Source: Pseudomonas caspiana
GTDB taxonomy: Bacteria > Pseudomonadota > Gammaproteobacteria > Pseudomonadales > Pseudomonadaceae
NCBI RefSeq assembly: GCF_002158995.1
Contig: NZ_LOHF01000021.1
Span: 1 to 64,000 of the forward strand
Direction of reading: 5' to 3'
Length of the DNA stretch: 64,000 nucleotides
The notes beneath the pieces were generated by a model. That model saw nothing but the letters and a program-made list of their open reading frames with translations, was not told the origin of the DNA and ran no database searches. The translations under genes were made by a program, and so were the position numbers. Below, one piece after another: positions 17,567-25,783 of this stretch; position 1 is the stretch's first letter; every line of letters begins with the position of its first letter.

Positions 17567-19677
17567 AATGCGGGCTCCGGCTGATAATGGCTGTGCTGAC
17601 GGGCGACCGCCTGCTCAATGGTTGCGCGAGGCAGTACACCGGTATCCACCAGGTAGTCACCGATACGACCATGTTGCTGTGGTTTGTAATGCAGCATCGC
17701 TTTGTTGAACACGTCGCGATCCAGCAAGCCCATTTCGATCAGCAGATCGCCCAGCAGCGGTGCGCTGGCATGCGGCAAGGCGCGATCATCCGGTGCATCA
17801 AGCTGACGCAACTGGTTGATGATTTCGCTTTCTCGAGCGATCAACTGCACAGGCTCGCTGCCCAGTTCAGCGCTGACTTGCTCAAGCCCTTCGGCTGACA
17901 GTGGGCTGGCCACCGCAATCTGCTGACGGCCCTCAGGACTCAGGCCGACCGGCACGGCGCGCCAGCGCAGGGCAAACTCGTCGGCCAGCGCAGGTTCTGC
18001 ACGCTCAGCCTTGGCGGCCACATCGAAAACACGCGGCATATCATTCTGAAAGGCAATGGCTTCGGCGAGGGTTTCATCGTCCAGCCAGCCGTTATTGAGC
18101 AGAATGCGCCCCAATGGCAGTTGGCGAGTCTGTTGTTCGGCCAGTGCGCTTTGCAGATTGCTGTCGTTGATTGCTTGCCACGACAACAGCACGCTGCCCA
18201 GCTTGCGCGGGGCAACCGCTACAAGGTCAGTGGACGGGAAGTCATGCATGGTCTTGTCCCAGACCAGCTTGCGGTTGAGCACCTTACCGACAATGAACAT
18301 CTTCCAGGCCCGGGAAGCGGCCATGAAATTGACGAAGTTACCGACGACCATCCGTGGAATAGCCAGCAATGCATGCTGCCAGCCATACAGCACGCCGGTG
18401 AAGTAGCAGCGATGAACAACGCGCCAGGCCAATGCGATACCGTTGGCCACCAACAGGTATTTGATCCAGCCGTTGGCTTCGAACGGGGTAGGGAAGCTCA
18501 CATCCCACAGGCCGCTTTGGCGCAGGATGATCAACACCAGCAGTTGCACCAGGATCAGGTAGGCAATGATGCTGACAAACGCCGTGACCACACCTTTGCG
18601 GTCACGGAACAGCAAATAACGGTTGGCCAGCGAACCGGTCCAGCCCATCTGCTCCCAGCCTTGCAGGCCGATACCCAGTGTCCAGCGCGCCTTCTGGCGA
18701 AATGCAGTGCGGAACGTGTCAGGGAAAAACTCACGCACACACAACGGCATCTTAAGTGTCGATTCGTAAGGCTTCCTGAACCAGGACTTACGCAGCACCC
18801 GGTATTCCACCGGGAAACGCACGAAGATCGCGTTCATGCCGACTTTCGACAGACGAGCACCAACATCGTAGTCCTCGGTCAGGCTGTCGGTGTTGAACGG
18901 CATGTTCTGGGTTTCCCCGGCCAACACCTGCAACGCACGGTGCGAGAAGCAGGTACCGACACCGGCTGAAGGCACGGTGTCGCTCATGCTTTCGCGCACC
19001 ACCAGGTCCTTGCCGTGCCATTCGGCGAACTCGTCCATGTAAGTGCCCGCAACCCACTCGTACCAGTTGCGCTCCAGCGAAACCACCGGCAACTGGATCA
19101 TGTCCTTGCGCGGCAACAGGTAGTTGAACAGACGCAATTCCAGCGGGTGCAGCACGTCTTCACTGTCATGCAGGACCACACCGGCGAACGTCATACCGTG
19201 GGTTTTCTCATGAAGGAAGATCGCCTGAATCACCCAGTTCAAGCAGTCAGCCTTGCAGGTCGGCCCGTCATGCGGGACTTCTACACGGTGCAACTGCTTG
19301 TAGCGGCGACGCATGCGTTCGACTTCGTCGATGGTGCGCTGATCGTTGATGTAGGTGCCGACGAAAACCACATAGTTCTGGTAGTCCAGCGTCGACACCA
19401 TGTTCTCGATCATCGGTGCGATGACGTCGTATTCCAGCCACGCCGGGACCATGATCGCCAAGGGCTGCTCGTCCCTGGCGACCAATTGCTCTGCGGTCAG
19501 CGGCCGGTATTTGCGTCCGGCGGTGAAACTGCGGAATATCCGGCGCGACCAGTACCACAGGTCGATGAACAAGTCGTCCAGGCTGGAAATCAGGATCAGC
19601 ACCGCGATCACGATGGTCGCGACTTCCAGGACGCTGTAGTAATGGGCCAGCCAATAAGGCCAATAAAGCGACGTCAT
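17563..19677 (-). CDS. nfrB: NfrB-like inner-membrane glycosyltransferase with MshEN c-di-GMP domain
   Basis: This is a 704-residue GT-2 synthase. Membrane helices near 10-32, then the catalytic domain with the HDSED metal site (about 170), TEDYDVG (about 268) and QKARW, the QxxRW product-binding motif (about 328). More membrane helices follow (about 355-460). The C-terminal 200 residues are cytoplasmic and contain two MshEN-like patterns (LPLGRILLNNGWLDDETLAEA; LLGDLLIEMGLLDRDVFNKA), which in MshE/NfrB-type proteins bind c-di-GMP. A PilZ domain is absent, unlike cellulose synthase. It is expected to polymerise and extrude a ManNAc-type polymer made from the WecB product. Confidence 0.9.
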   Translation of the reverse strand: MTSLYWPYWLAHYYSVLEVATIVIAVLILISSLDDLFIDLWYWSRRIFRSFTAGRKYRPLTAEQLVARDEQPLAIMVPAWLEYDVIAPMIENMVSTLDYQNYVVFVGTYINDQRTIDEVERMRRRYKQLHRVEVPHDGPTCKADCLNWVIQAIFLHEKTHGMTFAGVVLHDSEDVLHPLELRLFNYLLPRKDMIQLPVVSLERNWYEWVAGTYMDEFAEWHGKDLVVRESMSDTVPSAGVGTCFSHRALQVLAGETQNMPFNTDSLTEDYDVGARLSKVGMNAIFVRFPVEYRVLRKSWFRKPYESTLKMPLCVREFFPDTFRTAFRQKARWTLGIGLQGWEQMGWTGSLANRYLLFRDRKGVVTAFVSIIAYLILVQLLVLIILRQSGLWDVSFPTPFEANGWIKYLLVANGIALAWRVVHRCYFTGVLYGWQHALLAIPRMVVGNFVNFMAASRAWKMFIVGKVLNRKLVWDKTMHDFPSTDLVAVAPRKLGSVLLSWQAINDSNLQSALAEQQTRQLPLGRILLNNGWLDDETLAEAIAFQNDMPRVFDVAAKAERAEPALADEFALRWRAVPVGLSPEGRQQIAVASPLSAEGLEQVSAELGSEPVQLIARESEIINQLRQLDAPDDRALPHASAPLLGDLLIEMGLLDRDVFNKAMLHYKPQQHGRIGDYLVDTGVLPRATIEQAVARQHSHYQPEPAL

Positions 19678-19689
19678 CTCAGGTTCCCG

Positions 19690-21900
19690 TCACTGGCGAT
19701 TGCGACGGGCGCTACGGCCAGCCAGCAACAGCACGAGGAACAACAGAATGCCGCCCGGAATCAGCCACAACAGCGAAGGCGTGCGCCATGCATCCAGACC
19801 TTTTGGCTCGTCGTCATCAATCATCCGGCTGCCGTTAGGGTCTTTGCTGTCCAGGGTGGTCAACACACCGTTGTTGCCCAGCACGCTGGTATCGCCGCGG
19901 GTCAACAGGATTGGCTTGGCGAACTGCGGAGCGTCGCTGCCCAGAGCCTGATAAACCAGACCACGCTGGCTGCCGGACTCGACCACTTGCAACGAGGCGA
20001 GGTTGTTCAACTGGGTAACATCCAGCAGGACTTTATCCTTGTCGTTGATGCGCAGTCGGCCTTGATCATCGACTTGCAGCGCCTGCTTGCTGTCGGCGAC
20101 TGGCAGTGCGAACGCCAGGAAGGATTTCTCCGGCTTGACTGCGGTTTTCGGGTCAGCACTGACATTCAACTGCGCACGCAGTGGTGAAACACCGGTGGCG
20201 CTGGCTACTGAAATCACCTGCGGCAAGCTGCTGGCCGGGTGATCGAGCCAGGTCTGCGGAACCAACACCTGGGTATCAACCGCGAAGCGTGCTGCCATGC
20301 CTGCGAAGTCATCACTTGGCGTGGTTTTTTCGAGGACGATGTGGCTGGTCGGGCGTACCGAAACCGGGAACGCCTGTGGCGTTTCCAGGCAGCGATCACT
20401 GACCGGCTGGCGCTGGAAAGAGACGCGCAGGACGTTGGTCGAGCCCAATGCGTAACGCGGGATGCGTGCTTCAATGCGCTGCTTCTCGCCGGTAGTTTCC
20501 AGCTGCTGCGCGCCGATCAGGTAATCATTGAGGAACAGCGAGGCGACCGGGGCAGTGTCCGATGCGCCTGGTGCGGCAGCAATATCAATCACTGCTTTGA
20601 CCGGCAGACGTCCGTCGTAAGCTACGGCACCCAGCGGGAACGAGGCGCTCCAGTCGGCTTTGGCCAATACGTCGATGGTGCCCGGCTGGCCGCCCAGTCG
20701 CGACAGCGCTACACGGCCATCGGTATCCAGCGGCGCCTGTGCTTCGCTGATGGACAACTGACGGGTGCGGGCCAGTTTGTTCCACGCCGAGCTGAACATC
20801 GTCAGCGCTTTGGTGGTGGCGTCCGGTGCAATCATCAGCATCGGGCGGCTGCCCAGCAATGCCAGACGTACGTTTTCTTTTCCGGTTTTCTGACCTGCGT
20901 TGATATGACGCTCACGCCATTGGTTAAACGCATCGACTGCAGTCGCGTCGCGGCTTTGAATCTGGGCCTGCAAGGCATCCAGCGAATCGTTGATTGCTTT
21001 AAGCAACTGCGGATCATTGATCGCCAGGTCAGCCTGAACGTTTGGCGTCTGACCGAGCACCAACAAGGCGCCGACCTGTGCCGGGTCGCTCAGAGTCTGT
21101 GTGCCTTTGCCATTCAGGCTGGCGAAGGCCGGAATGTTCAGCAGTTCGGCCGGGATGCGCAGAGCGCTCAGGTCGACGCTGTCCTGCAAAGCAGGGAATG
21201 GCAGGATGCGTGCGTGCTTGCCGATGCGCTCAAGAGCGACACCGATACGCCATGCAGCGTCGTAACTTTCGGCAGACAGGCTGCCCGGAGCAACCATGAT
21301 GCCTGGCTTGCCGGGGAGGGCATTCCACGCCGCGCCGATGTCCTGCAGATCATTGGCGTCGTAGCTGTAGGTCAAGCGGGTCGCCGGGTCGATACGCAAC
21401 ACATTGCCGATCACGCGTTCGTCTTCGCACAGTACGCGGGAAACGATCGACGACCAGGCGACGCCCAATCGCACCGAACCGCTATCGCGGGCTGCCTTGT
21501 CAACGCCCAACGTAGCGCTGGCGTTGCCTTGCGGCTCGGTCAGGCCTTCGGCGCGTACCGGGAAACCGTCCAGCGACAGCAACATAGTGTTGCGTCCGCC
21601 TTCGCCGTTCAGGTAGCTGGCGTCGAACTGCAAGGTGGCGTCAGTCAGCGGCACACCAGCCGGGACCGGCAGATACAGCTCGCGGCGCGAGTCGGTGGAG
21701 CCGAGGATGATCGGCGCATCGATACCCAAATCGCTGAGACGAATCTCGCGCTGTTGTTGGGTATCAGTGTTCAGCCGGTTGATTGCCTGAGTGAGCGGGC
21801 TCTCCGCGGCCAGGGCAAAGTTGGGCATGAGCGCGAGCAGGCTCACGCCACAGGCAAAGGCGCTCAGCGCGCCCGGTTGAGTGGCAACGGAAAACTTCAT
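19690..21900 (-). CDS. BcsB-like periplasmic, membrane-anchored exopolysaccharide synthase subunit
   Basis: A 736-residue protein with a signal peptide (about 1-31), long beta-rich periplasmic region and one C-terminal membrane helix (PSLLWLIPGGILLFLVLLLAG) followed by a basic tail. This is the layout of BcsB, which guides nascent cellulose from the synthase across the periplasm. Recognisable pieces include the strand-rich LYLPVPAGVPLTDATLQFDASY near residue 75 and the LRVSFQ carbohydrate-binding-like domain near 490. It lies between wecB and nfrB. I do not recall a BcsB-like subunit in the E. coli nfr locus, so this looks like an elaboration of the pathway. Confidence 0.8.
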   Translation of the reverse strand: MKFSVATQPGALSAFACGVSLLALMPNFALAAESPLTQAINRLNTDTQQQREIRLSDLGIDAPIILGSTDSRRELYLPVPAGVPLTDATLQFDASYLNGEGGRNTMLLSLDGFPVRAEGLTEPQGNASATLGVDKAARDSGSVRLGVAWSSIVSRVLCEDERVIGNVLRIDPATRLTYSYDANDLQDIGAAWNALPGKPGIMVAPGSLSAESYDAAWRIGVALERIGKHARILPFPALQDSVDLSALRIPAELLNIPAFASLNGKGTQTLSDPAQVGALLVLGQTPNVQADLAINDPQLLKAINDSLDALQAQIQSRDATAVDAFNQWRERHINAGQKTGKENVRLALLGSRPMLMIAPDATTKALTMFSSAWNKLARTRQLSISEAQAPLDTDGRVALSRLGGQPGTIDVLAKADWSASFPLGAVAYDGRLPVKAVIDIAAAPGASDTAPVASLFLNDYLIGAQQLETTGEKQRIEARIPRYALGSTNVLRVSFQRQPVSDRCLETPQAFPVSVRPTSHIVLEKTTPSDDFAGMAARFAVDTQVLVPQTWLDHPASSLPQVISVASATGVSPLRAQLNVSADPKTAVKPEKSFLAFALPVADSKQALQVDDQGRLRINDKDKVLLDVTQLNNLASLQVVESGSQRGLVYQALGSDAPQFAKPILLTRGDTSVLGNNGVLTTLDSKDPNGSRMIDDDEPKGLDAWRTPSLLWLIPGGILLFLVLLLAGRSARRNRQ

Positions 21901-21934
21901 TCAGGCAGATCTCGGGCTGTTAAGGGGCGAATGT

Positions 21935-23185
21935 TTATTGGAATGTGGAAACTGGCCGGGTGAATTCCGGGTTCGGAATCATCAGGGGGTGTTCAATGTT
22001 TCGCGGTGATTTGCCTACCACGAATTCATGCATGGGTCTGCCCAGCAGGACATCGACAATGCGGGAGCTGGCTTTGCCATCGCCATAAGGGTTGGCCGCC
22101 TGGGAGGCGCGACGCCACAGCAGGTCATCGTCGTACAGGGCCGCGACGCCGCTGATGATGGATTCCGGCGCAGTACCGACCAGTCGAACGGTGCCCGCCG
22201 CGACAGCTTCAGGGCGCTCGGTGACGTCACGCATCACCAGCACTGGCTTGCCGAGGGAAGGGGCTTCTTCCTGCACGCCGCCCGAGTCGGTGAGAATCAC
22301 GTGAGCACGCTGCATCAAGCGAACAAAGGCCAGATAGTCCAGTGGCTCGATCAAATGTACGTTATCCAGACCGCCCAGATGCTCGTTGACCGGGCCTTGA
22401 ACGTTAGGGTTCAAATGCACGGGGTAAACGATCTGGATGTCCTTACGACTAGCCAACTGGCGCAGCGCCTTGCAGATATCAAGGAAGCCGTCGCCGAAAT
22501 TTTCCCGACGGTGACCGGTGACCAGCAATACCTTGCGGCCTGGCTTGATGAACGCAAACTGGCTATCAAGACTGTCACGCAATGCATGGTCTTGATCGAT
22601 CCGGCTAGCGGTCAATTGCAGGGCGTCAATGACCGTGTTGCCAGTGACGAAAGAGCGACCTTGCAGGCGCTCACTGAGCAAGTTGGTACGGGACTCGAAA
22701 GTCGGCGCAAACAGCAGGTCGGCTCCCAGGTCGATGCAGCGGCGGTTCATCTCTTCCGGCCACGGCGAGCGAATATCACCCGTACGCAGCCCTGCCTCAA
22801 CATGGCCGACCGGGATACGGCGATGGAACGCCGCCATTGCAGCAACCATGGCTGAGGTGGTGTCGCCATGCACTAGAACGCGGTCCGGCTGGATCATTTC
22901 CAGTATCGGATCAATTGCGCCATAAAGAGCAGACGTCAGTGTATTGAGGGTCTGATTGGGCCTCATCACGTCGAGACTGAAATCAGGCGTGAGGTCGAAC
23001 AGATCCATCACCTGCTTCAGCATGCTTTGATGCTGGCCTGTGACGCAGATCTGCGAATGGACGCCAGATTCCGCCGCCAGTGCTTTAACCAGCGGAGCCA
23101 TTTTTATGGCTTCGGGACGCGTGCCGAAGATCGATAGGACCTTAATCCTGGATTCACTGCGAGCGATGATGCCCTCCTCGCGCAA
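21935..23185 (-). CDS. wecB: UDP-N-acetylglucosamine 2-epimerase (non-hydrolysing)
   Basis: This cytoplasmic enzyme interconverts UDP-GlcNAc and UDP-ManNAc. Motifs: GTRPEAIKMAPLV at the N-terminus, HGDTTSAM, PVGHVEAGLRTGDIRSPWPEE and LTDSGGVQEEAP near the C-terminal half. About 416 residues as drawn. The start is uncertain: the open frame begins at a TTG at 23185, yet the best Shine-Dalgarno (GAGGAGG) lies just after it, with no ATG before the RIKVLSIFG strand. First gene of the operon, so it supplies the UDP-ManNAc substrate for the synthase two genes later. In E. coli the same enzyme is needed for the N4-receptor polymer. Confidence 0.92.
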   Translation of the reverse strand: MREEGIIARSESRIKVLSIFGTRPEAIKMAPLVKALAAESGVHSQICVTGQHQSMLKQVMDLFDLTPDFSLDVMRPNQTLNTLTSALYGAIDPILEMIQPDRVLVHGDTTSAMVAAMAAFHRRIPVGHVEAGLRTGDIRSPWPEEMNRRCIDLGADLLFAPTFESRTNLLSERLQGRSFVTGNTVIDALQLTASRIDQDHALRDSLDSQFAFIKPGRKVLLVTGHRRENFGDGFLDICKALRQLASRKDIQIVYPVHLNPNVQGPVNEHLGGLDNVHLIEPLDYLAFVRLMQRAHVILTDSGGVQEEAPSLGKPVLVMRDVTERPEAVAAGTVRLVGTAPESIISGVAALYDDDLLWRRASQAANPYGDGKASSRIVDVLLGRPMHEFVVGKSPRNIEHPLMIPNPEFTRPVSTFQ

Positions 23186-23682
23186 GTTTCTTGCGCCGCA
23201 CGAGCAGTCAGCTCAAAGCCTGATGGCATGTTGAGCAAACTACTGAATAGTTTTTAGGCCGGGGTTGAATCGGAATGAAGCTGATTATTCACTTCGTGTG
23301 AGATGGCGCATTGCCTTGCAACCCGGAACTGGGCCGATTATTAGCAGCATTCGCGGCGAGCGCAAAGATTTAAATAGTGTTTTTGACATTAATTTCAGAG
23401 TTCGAAACTTTTACATTTGTAACGAGTCTTTAACAGGTTTTGCGGGGGTTTGGCGCGGGATTGAGAAGAGCGTCTTACTGTTGTTAACTGTTTGTTTTAA
23501 TTGACTATTGTTAATTTAATAAACCATTCGTCAATCAATGTTGAATCTTTTGTTTAGGGTGATGTCGGCCAATTTTTTTTGGAGAAAAGCATGTCGGTTG
23601 GCTGACGCCTGTATATTGTCATCGATTCGAAGTGTCCGACAATATCGAGAGAACCACAAGTAAAGTTTAATAGTGGTTTGAA

Positions 23683-23709
23683 CGGGCCGACCAATTGCTG
23701 GTCAGCCCG
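23683..23709. other. Hairpin in wecB-cdiB intergenic region
   Basis: CGGGCCGACCA and TGGTCAGCCCG pair with a single mismatch around a 5-nt loop. A weak pyrimidine tract (TCCTC) follows on the plus strand, so terminator function is possible but unproven. Confidence 0.45.
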
Positions 23710-23864
23710 TCCTCATAATGAAGAGTTCATTCATATGAGGGTAATGACACGGCGGCGTTATTAGCAAACGAATGTTTTCCGAGTGGTGAGGCTTTTCTTT
23801 GGGAATGTCGTTCAAGTCACATCACCGCCAGTTGCTGTCCATGGTTTTTACATTGAGCGTAAGA

Positions 23865-23883
23865 CCCATCACCGCGTGATGGG
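23865..23883. other. Perfect short hairpin in cdiB leader
   Basis: CCCATCAC and GTGATGGG pair perfectly around CGC, about 175 bp before the cdiB start. It could be a regulator half-site pair or an RNA hairpin. Confidence 0.4.
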
Positions 23884-23998
23884 CATTGCACTGATCTCTC
23901 TGTTTTTGACTCCTTTCACGCTGCGACCCTTGAGATAGAGCCTTTCGCTGTTGAAGCAAACCCGACGTACGGAGGTATCTGAATATTGACGTCAAGAT

Positions 23999-24045
23999 GA
24001 TGGCTATCTAATATCGCCGCCTTTTTGCGATATCGTAGAGCCATC
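23999..24045 (+). promoter_or_regulatory. 47-nt stem-loop directly upstream of cdiB ribosome site
   Basis: The arms GATGGCT...ATATCGC and GCGATAT...AGCCATC pair as two 7-bp helices separated by a symmetric 5-nt internal loop, with a T-rich apical loop (CGCCTTTTT). The base ends 2 nt before AAGGA, the cdiB Shine-Dalgarno, which precedes the GTG start by 6 nt. The position suggests control of cdiB translation or of transcript entry. Confidence 0.5.
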
Positions 24046-24058
24046 ACAAGGACGTGCC

Positions 24059-25759
24059 GTGTATTTTTCTGTTCACCGAATTGCAGCGCTACTTGCGCTC
24101 GTCCTTATGCCTTTCATGGCATACGGCGCACCCACGCCGGGTGAACAAGACCTTATTCGCGACCGTCAGGATCGCCTGCTCGAAGAGCAGCGTCGCCGCC
24201 TTGAAGAACTCAAAGACCTGCCCGGTCGCCAGCAGGCACTTGCCGCTCCGACGACCCCTCCGGATGCGCGCTGCTTCCCGATCAAAAACATCGAGCTCAA
24301 AGGCGCGGCCTCGCTGTCCACTCGCGAGCGTAATGCGCTGCTAGAGCCTTTTATCGGCCAATGCCTGGGTGTGGCTCAGCTCAATGGCGTGCTCAAGGCC
24401 ATTACCGATCACTACATCGACAAGGGCCTGGTCACCACCCGTGCCTATCTACCGCAACAAGACCTTTCTCAAGGCACGCTTCAGGTATTGGTCGTCGAGG
24501 GCAAGCTGGAAAGCCTCAAGCGTGACACTGCCAGTGGCCTGACTCAGCGCGAGCTGGCCATGGCTTTTCCAGGGCGCGAAGGGCAGGAGCTGAACCTGCG
24601 CGAGATTGAGCAGTTGCTCGATCAGCTCAACCGTTTGCCGTCCAATCAGGCGCAGATGGAGTTGACCCCCGGCAATGTGGTCGGTGGCAGCAATGTGTTG
24701 GTGAAAAACACCCCGCAAAAACCCTGGCGCGCCACACTGGCCCGCCATAACGACGGCCAGAAAAGCACCGGCGAACAGCAGTGGGGTGTGGGTCTGGATT
24801 GGGACAGCCCGTTGGGCCTTGCCGATCAGTTAAACCTGCGCGGCGGGCGTGATGCGGTCAGCGATCATCAGCGCACGTATGAGAGCAATATGCTCAATTA
24901 CAACCTGCCGTGGGGCTGGTGGAACTTCAGTTACTCCTACAGCGACAGCGAGTACCGCACCCTCGGCCAGGGCGATGGCTTTGATTTCAAATATACCGGC
25001 GAAAGCCAGACCCACCAGTTTCGCGCCGAGCGCGTCATCCACCGTGACGCCAAGGGTAAAACCGCGTTGAGCGCCGGTCTGAGCCACCTGCGCACCCGCA
25101 ACTTCATCGAAGACAGCGAACTGGCCAACGGCGGCCAGCGCATCACCGAAGCCCAGTTTGGCTTCAGTCATGGCCGCGTAGTGGGCAGCGCATTTGCCAA
25201 CCTTGAACTGGGCATGCAGCAGGGCGTTGGTGCACTGGACGCCATGGGCGAAGGCGAGCGCGCCAGCAACGAACCCACCGCTCGCTATCGCAAATACACC
25301 GCCACCCTCAGTTATCTGCAGCCGTTTCAGATCGGTGACGAGCGCTTCAGTTTCAGCAGCCTGGCCACTGGTCAGCGCAGCGAAGACATGCTCTACAACA
25401 GCCAGCGTTTCAGCGTCAGCGGCCAGTCAGCCGTGCGCGGTTACAAGGAGCAGTTTCTCTCCGGCGACAGCGGCGGCTACTGGCGCAACGATTTGCGCTG
25501 GACACGGCCCGTCACCCTCGACTGGCTGCAGCCGGTCTTCCAGCAATACAGCCTGGGTGTCGGCTACGACCAGGGCGTGATTCGCCGCGATGACAACAGC
25601 GGCGGCCAGAACGGCCGGGTGTCCAGCAATTCCCTGGAACTGTCCGCCCGTGGCAAACACGTCTCCGCCAGCGTGACGTTCGCTCACTCACTGGAGCGGC
25701 CTGTCGCCCTGAGTGAACGTGAAGCCCCGATCTATTTCCGTCTCGAACTTCTTCTCTGA
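24059..25759 (+). CDS. cdiB: CdiB/ShlB-family two-partner-secretion outer-membrane transporter
   Basis: This is an Omp85-superfamily pore that exports CdiA. GTG start with AAGGA upstream; signal peptide about 1-23; a charged helix (RDRQDRLLEEQRRRLEEL) that plugs the pore in this family; two POTRA domains (about 75-240; includes CFPIKNIELKGA and TRAYLPQQDLSQG); then the 16-strand barrel, with the VRGYKE loop-6 motif near residue 460. The protein ends in LELLL, as an outer-membrane barrel should. 566 residues is normal. The gap to cdiA is 24 bp. Confidence 0.95.
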   Translation: MYFSVHRIAALLALVLMPFMAYGAPTPGEQDLIRDRQDRLLEEQRRRLEELKDLPGRQQALAAPTTPPDARCFPIKNIELKGAASLSTRERNALLEPFIGQCLGVAQLNGVLKAITDHYIDKGLVTTRAYLPQQDLSQGTLQVLVVEGKLESLKRDTASGLTQRELAMAFPGREGQELNLREIEQLLDQLNRLPSNQAQMELTPGNVVGGSNVLVKNTPQKPWRATLARHNDGQKSTGEQQWGVGLDWDSPLGLADQLNLRGGRDAVSDHQRTYESNMLNYNLPWGWWNFSYSYSDSEYRTLGQGDGFDFKYTGESQTHQFRAERVIHRDAKGKTALSAGLSHLRTRNFIEDSELANGGQRITEAQFGFSHGRVVGSAFANLELGMQQGVGALDAMGEGERASNEPTARYRKYTATLSYLQPFQIGDERFSFSSLATGQRSEDMLYNSQRFSVSGQSAVRGYKEQFLSGDSGGYWRNDLRWTRPVTLDWLQPVFQQYSLGVGYDQGVIRRDDNSGGQNGRVSSNSLELSARGKHVSASVTFAHSLERPVALSEREAPIYFRLELLL

Positions 25760-25783
25760 TTCCCGCGCCAAGGAACCCTCTAC

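Larger units (their letters stand above)
23186..24058. other. Long AT-rich intergenic region between wecB and cdiB
   Basis: About 870 bp separate the exopolysaccharide operon (minus) from the CDI operon (plus), and both promoters must lie here. No open frame with coding character was seen. A short frame at 23265-23504 has no ribosome site or recognisable content. Three inverted repeats are present: 23683-23709, 23865-23883 and 23999-24045. The long leader before cdiB suggests post-transcriptional control. Confidence 0.6.

Noticed and set aside
17563..21900. Cellulose synthase pair (BcsA/BcsB)
   Set aside because: The downstream partner is BcsB-like, but the synthase lacks a PilZ domain, has MshEN-like repeats instead, and sits with wecB and nfrA. 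An Nfr-type system fits better than cellulose.
20239..21963. 574-codon plus-strand frame opposite the BcsB-like gene
   Set aside because: Shadow frame; R/Q/C-rich composition and no conserved motif.
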